A stretch of 64,000 nucleotides of DNA from Croceicoccus gelatinilyticus (GCF_018398395.1 NZ_JAHCBF010000003.1:1-64000), one strand, 5' to 3'; shown: positions 9,778 to 18,674, counted from the first letter of the stretch. The notes: generated from the letters alone by a model not told the origin. Numbers and translations are program-made.

Positions 9778-10131
9778 ATGGCAAGTCCGTGGGGTAATGC
9801 CGACACCGGCATGATCGTCACCACCACCCCCACCGTGCAGGGGCGCGAGATCGCCGCCTATCACGGCATCGTCACCGGCGAAGTGATCGTGGGCGCAAAC
9901 CTGTTCCGCGACCTCTTCGCCTCGATCACCGACCTTGTCGGCGGCCGATCGGGCAAATACGAGGAAGTCCTCGCCCGCGCCCGCCGCGAAGCCATCGCCG
10001 AAATGAAGGAAGAGGCGATGAAACTGGGCGGCAACGCCGTCGTCGGCGTCGACCTCGACTACGAAGTGCTGGGCCAGAACGGCTCGATGCTGATGGTCAG
10101 CTGCTCAGGCACGTCGGTGACGCTGGGCTGA
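9778..10131 (+). CDS. YbjQ family protein (DUF74, putative metal-binding)
   Basis: 117-residue protein of the YbjQ/UPF0145 family, whose cellular role is not settled. Family hallmarks are visible: a beta-strand start with [12 protein letters not shown], the Gly-rich [33 protein letters not shown] and the C-terminal [12 protein letters not shown]. The family forms pentamers in solved structures. ATG at 9778 follows GAGGAGAG at good spacing. It is the last chromosomal gene before the element and has its own terminator. Confidence 0.9.
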   Translation: MASPWGNADTGMIVTTTPTVQGREIAAYHGIVTGEVIVGANLFRDLFASITDLVGGRSGKYEEVLARARREAIAEMKEEAMKLGGNAVVGVDLDYEVLGQNGSMLMVSCSGTSVTLG

Positions 10132-10152
10132 TCGAGAGGCTCTGAAGAAGCG

Positions 10153-10189
10153 AAAAGCCGCGTTCGCCCAAGGGCGTTCGCGGCTTTTT
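10153..10189 (+). terminator. Rho-independent terminator after the YbjQ gene
   Basis: Inverted repeat AAAAGCCGCG (10153-10162) and CGCGGCTTTT (10179-10188), loop TTCGCCCAAGGGCGTT, then T. Strong hairpin 22 bases past the stop. It marks the last chromosomal unit before the element boundary at 10218. Confidence 0.9.
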
Positions 10190-10217
10190 GGTGCTGTCCT
10201 TTAGAGAAAGGATGGTG

Positions 10218-10236
10218 CCAGAAGAGGACTCGAACC
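10218..10236. repeat. Distal attachment site (left end of the element)
   Basis: 19 bases identical to the tRNA-Leu(CAG) 3' part at 33601-33619. With one base missing, the match extends to TGGTGC just outside (10213-10217). It is the junction between the chromosome (YbjQ gene terminator) and the element. Confidence 0.85.
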
Positions 10237-10439
10237 GCTCTCAGAATGTCGCAAAACTGCGAGAATCTTGACCTTGGTTACTTAGGTGAGGCCCCCATCG
10301 GTGCCCCCAGAATGTATTTTTACCAGAGGATTTGGGTCCTCTCCTCGAAAAAACTCAATGATTTCAATGCTTGTTCATTACAGCATCTTGACCGCAAAAA
10401 CCAGCCATTTTGCCCCAAGCAGGTGACTAAATTCAGGTG

Positions 10440-11420
10440 CTATCGCCGCGCCGTCTCCCACTCCTTCCAGTAGGGCATTAGCTCATCAGGCAGGCTTTTC
10501 ACAAACTCGTGGCCCAATGAATAATGAGGCATCGCCTCGGAAACCGCGTCAAGCAGCGCCGCTCCCTGCACCGTGTCCTTGCGCCGCTTAAGCGGGTTCC
10601 GCTTTGCCTGTGCGCCCAACCATAGTTTGTGGAGCGCGAACCAGCGGGGGTCAGGTGCGACGATGCGCGCCGGGCTGCCATCACGGCATGGGACGACCTG
10701 GTCTACCCGCCGACCGGGCAAAAGCCATTCTTGTTCGGGTAGCGGAACGGGTCGTGGCCGATCCTTTCCGGCGAGCGTTTCGACACGCGATGGTGCGACC
10801 AGCAATTCGACTTCATAGGCCTTCGCATTACGCGCCTGAAATTCCCGTTCGGTATTGATCGTGAACGTCGGATCAACCGCTTTGAGCATGTCCCAAAGCT
10901 GCGTTCCGTCTTCCGGCTCTTCCGCCGCCCAGGCAAGATCGAAGTCTTCGGTTTCATCGGGCACATCGCGGAAGGTGCCTGCCGCTTCGATAGCATAGGC
11001 TGCCATTGCGTTGGTTCCGACAACAAGCAGGTGGCTACCTAGAAGCGATCGCCTGTCTGCCTCCCGGAGTATGGGTCCGGCGTCAGCTGATAACATCGGC
11101 AAGCGCAGCGCACGGGCAATCCGGCTGCTTTCGTTTAGGGCGTCCCGTGAGCCATCGCGGCGCTCCTTCAGCGTATTCTTTGCCGCCTTATATTCCTCGA
11201 ATTGGGCTTCCTTTTCCTCGTCCCACGCGCCCAGACTTTTGCCGTTTCCGATGCGATCAAATATCTCGTAGAGGTACTCGTATTCTCCGATCTTCTTGCG
11301 CTTCAGATCGTACGGCATCGCGAAGAGTTCGCGCTCGGCTTCGATCCACACATCGTAGCGCTGGCGCATGTTGATGAGCGCTCGTTCCTGCTCGGCAGAG
11401 AAGGGTTGGATGATGGCCAT
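10440..11420 (-). CDS. Nucleotidyltransferase-fold protein (GSU2403/NTP_transf_8-like)
   Basis: 326-residue protein. The N-terminal about 110 residues are charged and helical (probable coiled coil, ending in KNTLKERRDGSRDALNESSR). The C-terminal part resembles the GSU2403-type nucleotidyltransferase fold: HLLVVGTNAMAAYAIEAAG, then ETEDFDLAW as the likely paired-Asp metal motif, and the basic tail PDPRWFALHKLWLGAQAKRNPLKRRKD. Relatives include AbiEii-like toxins and antibiotic-type nucleotidyltransferases, but no antitoxin-like gene lies beside it. A perfect 10-bp palindrome sits upstream at 11429-11470. It could be a lone defence or toxin gene; the target is unknown. Confidence 0.6.
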   Translation of the reverse strand: MAIIQPFSAEQERALINMRQRYDVWIEAERELFAMPYDLKRKKIGEYEYLYEIFDRIGNGKSLGAWDEEKEAQFEEYKAAKNTLKERRDGSRDALNESSRIARALRLPMLSADAGPILREADRRSLLGSHLLVVGTNAMAAYAIEAAGTFRDVPDETEDFDLAWAAEEPEDGTQLWDMLKAVDPTFTINTEREFQARNAKAYEVELLVAPSRVETLAGKDRPRPVPLPEQEWLLPGRRVDQVVPCRDGSPARIVAPDPRWFALHKLWLGAQAKRNPLKRRKDTVQGAALLDAVSEAMPHYSLGHEFVKSLPDELMPYWKEWETARR

Positions 11421-11428
11421 TTGCGAGT

Positions 11429-11470
11429 TTTATCCCGCAAATCTCCAATTTTCAATAAGCGCGGGATAAA
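11429..11470. promoter_or_regulatory. Long-armed palindrome upstream of the nucleotidyltransferase gene
   Basis: TTTATCCCGC at 11429-11438 and GCGGGATAAA at 11461-11470 are perfect inverted repeats separated by 22 AT-rich bases. It begins 9 bases before the minus-strand ATG and faces the plus-strand gene at 11564, so it could be a shared operator for a divergent pair. The regulator is not identified. Confidence 0.5.
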
Positions 11471-11563
11471 TGCCCTTTGGCACCATACTTCATCGACCAT
11501 CCTTGCCTTGACGGTTCAACCGGATGCATCTTCCTTTATGGGATTCATTGGGTGAGAGTTGCG

Positions 11564-11827
11564 ATGAGCAAAGTGACAGCACAGGTGCTGGCAACAGTGA
11601 ACGGTCCCTATCGGACCAGGCAATCCGCTCAGCAGCTCGCAGCGCTTATCGCAGACCCTTCAAGCGCGCTGACACACAATGCCGCTGCTTTCGCTTTCTT
11701 CTCGGAGATCGCAACAGACGCTCAACTGGCCTTCATCGCAGAAATGAATGTCGATGTGGCCAAGGTGAAGGCAGTCGCCCGTCAATTTGCGGATATGGCA
11801 GGGTACCCGCTGCCTCTTGCGCCTTGA
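11564..11827 (+). CDS. Hypothetical protein, 87 aa
   Basis: Not recognised. The predicted protein is small, Ala-rich and mostly helical, without membrane segments or Cys. Its middle NAAAFAFFSEIATDAQLAFIAEMNVDVAKVK suggests amphipathic helices. ATG at 11564 (GGTGAG upstream) is preferred to ATG at 11477, which would prepend residues unlike the rest. It diverges from the nucleotidyltransferase gene across the 11429-11470 palindrome. It may be a partner of that gene, but there is no direct evidence. Confidence 0.45.
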   Translation: MSKVTAQVLATVNGPYRTRQSAQQLAALIADPSSALTHNAAAFAFFSEIATDAQLAFIAEMNVDVAKVKAVARQFADMAGYPLPLAP

Positions 11828-11852
11828 AGGACAGGGTTGCCGAACTAGGGAT

Positions 11853-12347
11853 TCACTGAGCCCCGATATCAGCCCATTCAAGAACCAGCTTGTCACCCTT
11901 CACACGGGGCAGGGCCTTGCGTGGAATGAGCTTCCCGCGCACCTCGAAGTCGGACGTGATCTTGACCAGAAACACCATGCTGAAGTTCCGTTTGAGGTTC
12001 AGCGTGACCTGGTCATTGCTCTTGAATGGCGTGATTGTCTTGACCTCGACCAGGTCATTGCCGAGCCGTCCATCCGATCCTTAAGCGTAGTTGCGGTGCA
12101 GCTTGATGCCGTGCGTAATCGCCCCGTAGAGTTCTCCGATATCGCCATAGACCTGAAGGTGCTTCCCCGTGTGCATGTAATACTGCTCTGCGGTGCAGAT
12201 CAGATCCTCGAATATCGAGACCAGCGACAGATCGGCATTGGGATATTTTGCGCGCCATTCCTTGTACTGGATCTGCTCGTTGATCTCGTCCCAGCTGATC
12301 CATTCGCCATCATCCCAGATAGCATTGTCCGGCCCAAGTTGCTGCAT
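11853..12347 (-). pseudogene. Gene broken by an in-frame TAA; possible PD-(D/E)XK nuclease
   Basis: A 165-codon frame (ATG at 12347, TGA at 11853) is interrupted once, by TAA at 12081-12083, after 88 codons. Both halves look like genuine protein in the same frame: before the stop, WDDGEWISWDEINEQIQYKE and FEDLICTAEQYYMHTGKHLQ; after it, GSDGRLGNDLVEVKTITP, LNLKRNFSMVFLVKITSDFE and KLVLEWADIGAQ. The segment with Asp near 12072 and E-V-K at 12039-12047 resembles the core of a PD-(D/E)XK nuclease, and the stop falls just before it. CAA-to-TAA would be one mutation. The nuclease call is inference. Readthrough or a sequencing error cannot be excluded. Confidence 0.6.
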
Positions 12348-12785
12348 CCGCTAATCCGATAACGTGTAAAGATTTTCGAGTTTTCTTTGCATGTCCGCAT
12401 CAACGTGCAAAGCGAAAGCGCGTTTGCTGGTCATATCGGCTCAAGCTGCGATTCGCGCGAAAACCGGTCTTCCGATGTACAAGAACCGTAGATTTGGAGC
12501 TTCATTGCCCTGGCGCGCGCACTGGCGGGAAAGATTCTTTTCGTCCCAGAGCGTCCATTACGATCCGCTAGCGTCCGCTGCTCGGCATGCTACGGTGTTT
12601 GATCTCTTTTTGTTCTTTCCTACACCCTTGCGATTCGCATAGCCATGCTCGCGTCACCTAAGCCAAGGGTGACGCTGAGTTGAACATCTGATCGCACGGT
12701 CCGCAACGGCAATTTGAGAACCAACCCAACGTCGCGAGGGGACAAGCGGCAACGGTGACAGAACCTTGAAGCAAAGGAATCTGTC
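12348..12785. other. AT-richer intergenic region, no gene seen
   Basis: About 440 bases between the broken gene and the AlpA-type regulator. Base composition is visibly less GC-rich than the flanking genes. Overlapping short ORFs on both strands show no family features. It probably holds the promoter of the 12786 gene; I see no convincing repeat or RNA. Confidence 0.45.
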
Positions 12786-12977
12786 ATGTCGAATATCGAA
12801 CTACTCACTTGCCATGAGGTCATGCGCCTCACCGGCATTCGCAGCCGGACCACAATCTGGCGACGCATCCGCCGGGGTGCCTTTCCTCATCCCATAGATA
12901 TTGGCGGCGGACGTATCCGCTGGCGCTCCACTGACATCGAGGAGTGGATCGAGGCCCTTCCCCTGCGCAGCTATTGA
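12786..12977 (+). CDS. AlpA/excisionase-type helix-turn-helix protein
   Basis: 63-residue winged-helix DNA-binding protein of the AlpA (phage regulatory) family: LTCHEVMRLTGIRSRTTIWRRI followed by GAFPHPIDIGGGRIRWRSTDIEEWIEAL, the standard AlpA arrangement. AlpA in P4-like elements activates the integrase or acts as excisionase. Here it lies at the start of the mobilization side, about 20 kb from the integrase gene but close to it in the excised circle. AAAGGA lies 7 bases upstream of the ATG. Likely role: control of excision or of the mob genes. Confidence 0.85.
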   Translation: MSNIELLTCHEVMRLTGIRSRTTIWRRIRRGAFPHPIDIGGGRIRWRSTDIEEWIEALPLRSY

Positions 12978-13017
12978 CCCCGCCAACGCGGGCGCCGGCC
13001 CGCAGAAAGATATTCCA

Positions 13018-13533
13018 ATGTCCATTTGTTCATGGATCAAAACGGCCTTGCTGAAGCAGGGCTGGATCATCGCCCGCGTTCCACTTGATCACAAAAATCG
13101 TACATCCGAACTCGTCGAACTGCTTGTAGAAGACAACGCCGACGGGCGCGCCCGTCGGCTCACCTTGCACCCCTGGCTCTGGTACGAACGCCCGGTCCGC
13201 GAGCGGTTTGAGGGCCACGATTGCGGCCTCACCGTCGAAGGTCCGGTCTACCTGAGCAAAGATGGAACCGGCTATCCGCTTGGTAGCCAGCTGCGCACCG
13301 AATTCGGGTGGCTGGACCTCACGCCAACGGAGACCAACCAGATCGCAGTTGAGGTTCGGTCTGCGATCGATCTGGTCCTTTACCGCTGGTTTACACGCCC
13401 GGATATGGCGGATCGCCAATTGCCCTGCCGCCCGTCGCGCGACCGCTACTATGACGATCATGTCGCCCGTAATCTAATCCTGTCTGCGACGCCTCCAACG
13501 GCAAGCATGGAGCAAGACGCCCATGCCGATTGA
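13018..13533 (+). CDS. Hypothetical protein, 171 aa
   Basis: No family recognised. The protein is soluble, with acidic and basic stretches (ELVELLVEDNADGRARRLTLHPWLWYERPVRERFEGHDCG, here shortened in parts). It has no membrane helices and few Cys. ATG at 13018 was chosen over the upstream start at 12901, which would overlap the AlpA gene. Position between the AlpA regulator and the mob genes suggests a conserved backbone gene of this element type, not cargo. Confidence 0.55.
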   Translation: MSICSWIKTALLKQGWIIARVPLDHKNRTSELVELLVEDNADGRARRLTLHPWLWYERPVRERFEGHDCGLTVEGPVYLSKDGTGYPLGSQLRTEFGWLDLTPTETNQIAVEVRSAIDLVLYRWFTRPDMADRQLPCRPSRDRYYDDHVARNLILSATPPTASMEQDAHAD

Positions 13534-13641
13534 CCGGAGAAAGACTGGAGAAAGAAGGGGCCACGATACTGCGTATCGGACCCGCAATTTTCATACACAC
13601 CCCACGCACGGGTGCATTGAGGATTTCTGCGGGTTTGAAGG

Positions 13642-13722
13642 GATGCGGATAGCATCTCGTTCAAGTCAGTTGCCCAGAACCCCGGCAATTCCGCCATTCT
13701 TCGCGATGTCGGATAGCATCGC
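13642..13722. other. Candidate origin of transfer (two related hairpins)
   Basis: Two short inverted repeats share the loop core GGATA: GATGC-GGATA-GCATC (13642-13656) and GCGATG-TCGGATAG-CATCGC (13703-13722). They lie in the 204-base gap just before the mobilization genes, where MobF elements usually have oriT. No nic site could be identified from sequence alone. Confidence 0.35.
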
Positions 13723-13737
13723 AACCGGAGCGGGGCG

Positions 13738-14109
13738 ATGAGCGCGCGGGCGCAGACGGTGCGCCTCAGCCCGTCGCAATACCGGGTGCTGGCTGACTTC
13801 GCCAAACGTCGAGGTCTTTCCGACTACGCCATGCTGGCGCGGGTCGTGGAAGCAGGCCTTCTCTCCCTGCTCCACGGCACCGACAAGGAAACCGATGTTG
13901 CCGAACTGGCGCGCGAGATCGGATCGATTTCGGAGCGCCTCGCCGAGGTCGAAAGGGTGCTCGACCGGACCCTGTTCACGGCCTGTGCGGCCTACGCTTA
14001 CGCGCGCCATGCGGCGCTGGGAACGAAGAAATCCGACGAGACAATCGCAGCAGAAGCGCGCGCCGCGTTCGAGCGCCAGCGTTCACTTGCACTGGAGATC
14101 GAGCCATGA
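13738..14109 (+). CDS. Small mobilization accessory protein (relaxosome-like)
   Basis: 123-residue protein whose start, RAQTVRLSPSQYRVLADFAKRRGLSDYAMLARVVEAGL, looks like a ribbon-helix-helix or MobC-type DNA-binding unit, followed by a coiled coil (VAELAREIGSISERLAEVERVLDR). It overlaps the coupling-protein gene by ATGA, so the two are translated together. In MobF plasmids the small gene at this place binds oriT and recruits the relaxase. The name is by position and fold, not by a close match. Confidence 0.55.
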   Translation: MSARAQTVRLSPSQYRVLADFAKRRGLSDYAMLARVVEAGLLSLLHGTDKETDVAELAREIGSISERLAEVERVLDRTLFTACAAYAYARHAALGTKKSDETIAAEARAAFERQRSLALEIEP

Positions 14110-15926
14110 GCACGGGAGTAGATTTTGTCACCCGCGCACACGCCCTTTGGCGCGTGCGCATGGCGCAATGGCAGCAGCGCTTCGGCTTCTTTTCGAAGCT
14201 GATCCTGGCCTCGACCGGGGCAGGGGCGATCATCGCACCGCAGTTCATGATGCTCCCCGCAGAGCTCAGGGTCGCGAGCCAGTGCTTTGGCGCGAAACTG
14301 CTCACCCTGCTTGGTGAAATGGCGGGCAAGGACATGATGATGAACGTGTCGATGGAGGGCAAGCACTGGACCGTGTCCGCGTCCGGCTTCGCCAGCGATC
14401 CATTTATTGAAGGTACGCTTTGGAAAGCCGTGAAGGTATCGAGCGGAGGCGCGTTCCTCGGACTTGTCATTGGCTTTCTGGCCGTCTGGCTGATCCAGCG
14501 CACCATGTCCGAACAGGGCAAGGATACGCTGGCCGATCGAGTTCTTGGCGGGACCCGCCTCGCGAGCGAAGACGATGTCGCTTCACAGACCGCGCGGTAT
14601 TGTGGCACGAATGCCTTGCGCATCGGCCCGGTGCCGATCCCGCGCCGGATCGAGACCCGCCATTTCGCCTTTCTCGGTACCACCGGCAGCGGCAAGACCA
14701 CTGCCCTTCGCCAGATGCTCGATGGCATCGAGCGGCGCGGCGAAGCGGCGCTGGTCTATGACACATCGGGCGAGTTCATCGCCCACTATTACAACCCCGC
14801 GCGCGGCGACATCATCCTCAATCCATTCGATGCACGCTGCGCATTCTGGACGCCCTTCGACGAGATATCGCACCCCGCCGATGCCGACCGGATAGCGCGC
14901 CAGCTAGTCTCGGAAACGAGTAGTCAGGACGACGATGTCTGGCTCGAAACGAGCCGCATTCTCGTCGCCAACATGATCCGCTCGCTCTGGGCGGAAAAGA
15001 ACTGCAGCCTCGAAGCCCTGCTCGAAGCATTGCAGGTCAAGGACAAGGAGCAGTTGAAGGAGTGGCTGGGGCATACTTCGTCGGCTCGCACCTTTGCCAA
15101 TGACGCCGACCGCGCCACCGGTAGCGTCCTCTTCATGCTCGCCAAGGCGGCGAACCTGATCCAGTTCCTCAAGGTCGAAGATGAGGGAGAGGAGCGCTTC
15201 GCCTTCCGCGACTTCATCGCCAAGCTGGACAAGTGCGAGGGTGCAAAGCCCTGGATCTTTGTCCCTCGCAAGGAAGACTATTTCGAAGCGTCCAAGCCGC
15301 TCATGGCGTGCTGGCTCGAATGCGCGGCGAGTGCAGTGCTTGGTCTGACGCCATCGCCAGACCGCCGCATCTGGTTCGTGCTTGACGAGCTGGCCGACCT
15401 GCCGCGTGTCGAGAACCTGGCTCGCCTTCTTCCGGAGGGTCGCAAGTTCGGCGCAGCGATCGTGCTCACTTTTCAGGCACTCGGCCAGATGCGCAATCGC
15501 TACGGGGCGAACATCGCAGAGGCCATGCTGGCCTGCTGCAACACCAAGCTGTTCCTGCAAACGGTCGATCAGGAAACCCGCAAATGGGCGAGCGAGACCA
15601 TCGGCCAGTGCGAGGTGGAATTGCGCGTTGCCACCGACACACTGTCGATTGGCAACGAAGTGCCGCGCACGACCATCGCTACCCAGCGACAATTCCGGCC
15701 TGCCGTCCTGGAAAGCGAACTTAGGCTGAGTCCGCATCAGGGCTATCTGCTACTTCCCGATGGCCTGCCAGTCGCGCGTATCGGTCTTACCGCAGATCAC
15801 ATCACCCGGCGCGGCGAGCCTCGTCAGCCCGGTTACGTGCCGGGCGATCCGGCAGGGACGCTATGGAGACGGGTAAGCGAGATCGCGAAAGGTGCCGAGC
15901 CCGACGCGAAGCCGGGACCAGTATAA
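14106..15926 (+). CDS. TraD/VirD4-like type IV coupling protein
   Basis: 606-residue ATPase that would dock the relaxase-DNA complex onto a mating channel and pump DNA. Two membrane helices near residues 30-50 and 112-132 are followed by a P-loop GTTGSGKTTA (about 190) and Walker B IWFVLDELADLP (about 421). The motif VLTFQALGQMRNRYG and the final RQFRPAVL region are typical of TraD_N/TrwB-like proteins. It overlaps the gene before by four bases and the relaxase starts directly after its stop. No mating-pair genes (VirB4, VirB6, VirB10) exist in the window, so it must use another element's channel. Confidence 0.9.
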   Translation: MSTGVDFVTRAHALWRVRMAQWQQRFGFFSKLILASTGAGAIIAPQFMMLPAELRVASQCFGAKLLTLLGEMAGKDMMMNVSMEGKHWTVSASGFASDPFIEGTLWKAVKVSSGGAFLGLVIGFLAVWLIQRTMSEQGKDTLADRVLGGTRLASEDDVASQTARYCGTNALRIGPVPIPRRIETRHFAFLGTTGSGKTTALRQMLDGIERRGEAALVYDTSGEFIAHYYNPARGDIILNPFDARCAFWTPFDEISHPADADRIARQLVSETSSQDDDVWLETSRILVANMIRSLWAEKNCSLEALLEALQVKDKEQLKEWLGHTSSARTFANDADRATGSVLFMLAKAANLIQFLKVEDEGEERFAFRDFIAKLDKCEGAKPWIFVPRKEDYFEASKPLMACWLECAASAVLGLTPSPDRRIWFVLDELADLPRVENLARLLPEGRKFGAAIVLTFQALGQMRNRYGANIAEAMLACCNTKLFLQTVDQETRKWASETIGQCEVELRVATDTLSIGNEVPRTTIATQRQFRPAVLESELRLSPHQGYLLLPDGLPVARIGLTADHITRRGEPRQPGYVPGDPAGTLWRRVSEIAKGAEPDAKPGPV

Positions 15927-18674
15927 ATGGTCGCCTCAGTCTCGGCCCTGACGAGTGCCGGGCAGGCCGCGAGCTATTACGAAGCCGACGATTACTATGC
16001 CGAAGGCGGCATGGCTCCGTCCGAATGGTTTGGTGAGGCAGCAGAGAAGCTCGGGCTTTCAGGCGAGGTCGATCGCGAGAAGTTTGCCGAACTGCTCGAA
16101 GGTCGCCTTGCCGGGCAGCAGCTTGGCACCACACGCGATGGCAAAGTCGAGCACCGGCCAGGCTGGGACATCACCCTGTCCGCGCCCAAGTCGGTGTCGA
16201 TAATGGCTGAGGTTGCCGGAGACAGGCGGCTGATCAAAGCGCATGGCGCGGCGGTGAAAGTGGCGCTCGCCCATGTCGAGAAGCACATGGCGGCAACCCG
16301 GATCAGACAAGGCGGCGAGGTCCGGCGCGAAGCGACCGGCAATCTCGCCATCGCCACATTCCGCCATGCCACGAGCCGGGCGCAGGACCCGCAGCTGCAT
16401 ACCCATGCCGTTGTGATCAATGCCACGCAGGACAAGGATGGCAACTGGCGCAGCCTGGAGCCGCGCGCCTTCTACCAGCTGCAAAAGGAAATAGGTGCGA
16501 TCTACCGGCAGGAGCTGGCGCACGGCGTTGCCGCGCTGGGTTACCGGATCGAGACGGGCAAGGACTCGCTCTTCGAAATCGCAGGCGTTCCTGAGAAGGC
16601 CATCGATGCGCTGAGCCAGCGCACCGCAGCAATCGATGCCCGGCTTGCCGAGCGCGGCACGAGCCGCGCGGAGGCAAGCGCCGCCGAAAAGCAGATCGCC
16701 GCGCTCGATACCCGTGAAGCCAAGACCAGTGCGGATCATCGCAGTTTGCGGGCCGACTGGCGGGCAACCGCCGATGCCAATGGGTTCGACAAGGCAGTGC
16801 GAGACAGGCTGATCGGTCAAGCGAGAGAGCGGACCAGGAGCAGCGATGCTACTGCCAGCCCCGATCTGCTGGCACGGCAGGCAGTGGCTTGGGCCGCTGC
16901 AAAGCTGTCCGAGCGAGAGGCTGTGTTCTCGGCCAGCACGCTAGCGCGCGAGGCCGGAGACTTTGCCTTTGGCAAGGCCGGGCACAGCACAATCAGCGCA
17001 GCGATTGCCGAGGCCGGAGAACGCGGCGAGCTTGTCCCGCGCGCTTTCCTGGACCGGCGCGGCGCGGAGTTTGCCGGGTTTACTACCTCGCAGGCTATCG
17101 AAGCCGAGCGAACCATGCTGCGACTGGAGGAAGCCGGGCGCCGCATGGCGCAATCGCTCGCCAGTCCGGTGGCAGCAGCACGGACCATCGAGCGCGCTGC
17201 ACGGCAGTCGGCACGATCCGGTCATGCCTGGACCGAAGACCAGAAGCGGGCGACCGCAGACCTGCTCACATCGCGGGACCGGATCACCGCAGTTCAGGGC
17301 TATGCCGGGACGGCCAAGACGACCACCGTTCTTGCCACCTATGCCCGTGAGGCCAGGCGGCATGGATTGGCCGTGACTGCGCTCGCGCCGACCGCATCGG
17401 CAGCAACCGTTCTCGGCGAAGCGCTCGGTTTGCGAAGCGATACGGTAGCGCGGCACTTGTTGGCACCCGAGGCGGAGACAGAGGGCAAGGAGGCCGTCTG
17501 GATCGTCGATGAGGCCTCGATGCTTTCGGCACACGACATGGCAAAAATCATGACCCGTGCTGACAAGGCCGGAGCCAGGCTTGTTCTTGTCGGCGACGTC
17601 AAGCAGCTGGGATCGGTCGGCGCTGGCGCTGCCTTTGCCCAGTTGCAGCAGGCAGGCATGACGACCGCGAAGCTTGCCGAAGTCGTCCGGCAGACCAACG
17701 CCGAAACCCGCGAAGCCGTGATGGCCTCAATCGAAGGCCATGCAGGCAAGGCCCTTGCAGCTTTGGAACGCGGCGGCGGCAAGGTGATCGAAGGCGCAAC
17801 ACCGGATGAGCGCCTTGGAGCGATGGCCCGGCACTATCTGGCCATGTCGCCCTCAGAGCGCACGCGAACGCTGGTGATCGAACCATCGCGCGAAGGTCGC
17901 GACAGGCTCACCGGTATGATCCGCGCAAAGCAGACCGAGCGCGGCGAGCTGTCGGCGGAGGCCGTGCGGTTCGACGCGCTTGAAGCGAAGGGTCTCACCC
18001 GTGCCGAGGCGCGCGAGGCTGCAAGCTATGCCATTGGCGATGTCGTCCGATTCAGTCGCGACTATACGGCCAAGGGCGTGCGCCGCAGCGAGAGCTTTGC
18101 AATTGCCGCTGTCGATCCCGAGCGCGGGCGCGTCGTTCTGGAAGGCCGCGATGGACGGTCGCTGGACTGGCATCCCCGGCAATGGGGCGCGGGCAAGGCC
18201 GAGGTGTTCGAGCCGAAACCGATGGAACTCCGCACCGGCGACCGCGTGCAGTTCACCCGCAACGACCGCGAGGCCGGGCGAGTCAATGGCTTGGGCGGGG
18301 CCGTTACCCATATCGATTCCGACCGTGGCCGGGCGACAGTAGAGCTCGCCAATGGGCGCGAGCAGAAGCTCGATCTGTCCGATCCTCGCGACGCCCATTT
18401 GCGTCACGCCTATGTCCAGACCGCATACGCCGCGCAAGGCCAGACTGCCGAACGCGTCCTGATCCATGCCGACAGCCGCTCCACCAATCTGGTCGATCAG
18501 AAGATGCTGTATGTTTCGCTGTCACGCGCCAGAGCCGGGGCGGTGGTTGTCACCGACGATAAGGACCGGCTCGTCCGCGCGATCTACGAACGCGCAGGCG
18601 AAAAGCAGACCGCCATGACCGCGAGCGCTCCCGAGGCCGTCAAGTCAAAGGTGATGGATGCTGGATTGGGGTGA
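15927..18674 (+). CDS. MobF-family relaxase/helicase (TrwC/TraI-like)
   Basis: 915-residue conjugative relaxase that nicks oriT, stays bound to the 5' end and unwinds DNA during transfer. Catalytic tyrosines lie at the N-terminus (Tyr17, Tyr18, Tyr23, Tyr24). The metal-binding histidines are His147 in FRHATS and His158/His160 in QLHTHAVV. APKSVSIMAEVAGD is a further relaxase motif. The C-terminal half is an SF1 helicase: Walker A GYAGTAKTTT (about residue 458), Walker B VWIVDEASML, and near the end TAYAAQGQTAERVLIH and LYVSLSRARAG. ATG directly follows the coupling-protein stop. A shorter MobF than TraI of F, but complete. Confidence 0.92.
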   Translation: MVASVSALTSAGQAASYYEADDYYAEGGMAPSEWFGEAAEKLGLSGEVDREKFAELLEGRLAGQQLGTTRDGKVEHRPGWDITLSAPKSVSIMAEVAGDRRLIKAHGAAVKVALAHVEKHMAATRIRQGGEVRREATGNLAIATFRHATSRAQDPQLHTHAVVINATQDKDGNWRSLEPRAFYQLQKEIGAIYRQELAHGVAALGYRIETGKDSLFEIAGVPEKAIDALSQRTAAIDARLAERGTSRAEASAAEKQIAALDTREAKTSADHRSLRADWRATADANGFDKAVRDRLIGQARERTRSSDATASPDLLARQAVAWAAAKLSEREAVFSASTLAREAGDFAFGKAGHSTISAAIAEAGERGELVPRAFLDRRGAEFAGFTTSQAIEAERTMLRLEEAGRRMAQSLASPVAAARTIERAARQSARSGHAWTEDQKRATADLLTSRDRITAVQGYAGTAKTTTVLATYAREARRHGLAVTALAPTASAATVLGEALGLRSDTVARHLLAPEAETEGKEAVWIVDEASMLSAHDMAKIMTRADKAGARLVLVGDVKQLGSVGAGAAFAQLQQAGMTTAKLAEVVRQTNAETREAVMASIEGHAGKALAALERGGGKVIEGATPDERLGAMARHYLAMSPSERTRTLVIEPSREGRDRLTGMIRAKQTERGELSAEAVRFDALEAKGLTRAEAREAASYAIGDVVRFSRDYTAKGVRRSESFAIAAVDPERGRVVLEGRDGRSLDWHPRQWGAGKAEVFEPKPMELRTGDRVQFTRNDREAGRVNGLGGAVTHIDSDRGRATVELANGREQKLDLSDPRDAHLRHAYVQTAYAAQGQTAERVLIHADSRSTNLVDQKMLYVSLSRARAGAVVVTDDKDRLVRAIYERAGEKQTAMTASAPEAVKSKVMDAGLG

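Noticed and set aside
10246-10473. 75-codon ORF just inside the left end of the element
   Set aside because: No ribosome site, no family features and it overlaps the nucleotidyltransferase gene end.
11787-12362. 191-codon plus-strand ORF opposite the broken gene
   Set aside because: The minus strand has better coding-like text on both sides of the stop. The plus frame has no ribosome site or family.
12786-18674. Self-transmissible conjugative element
   Set aside because: Relaxase and coupling protein are present, but no VirB4, VirB6, VirB8-10 or pilin genes occur anywhere in the window.
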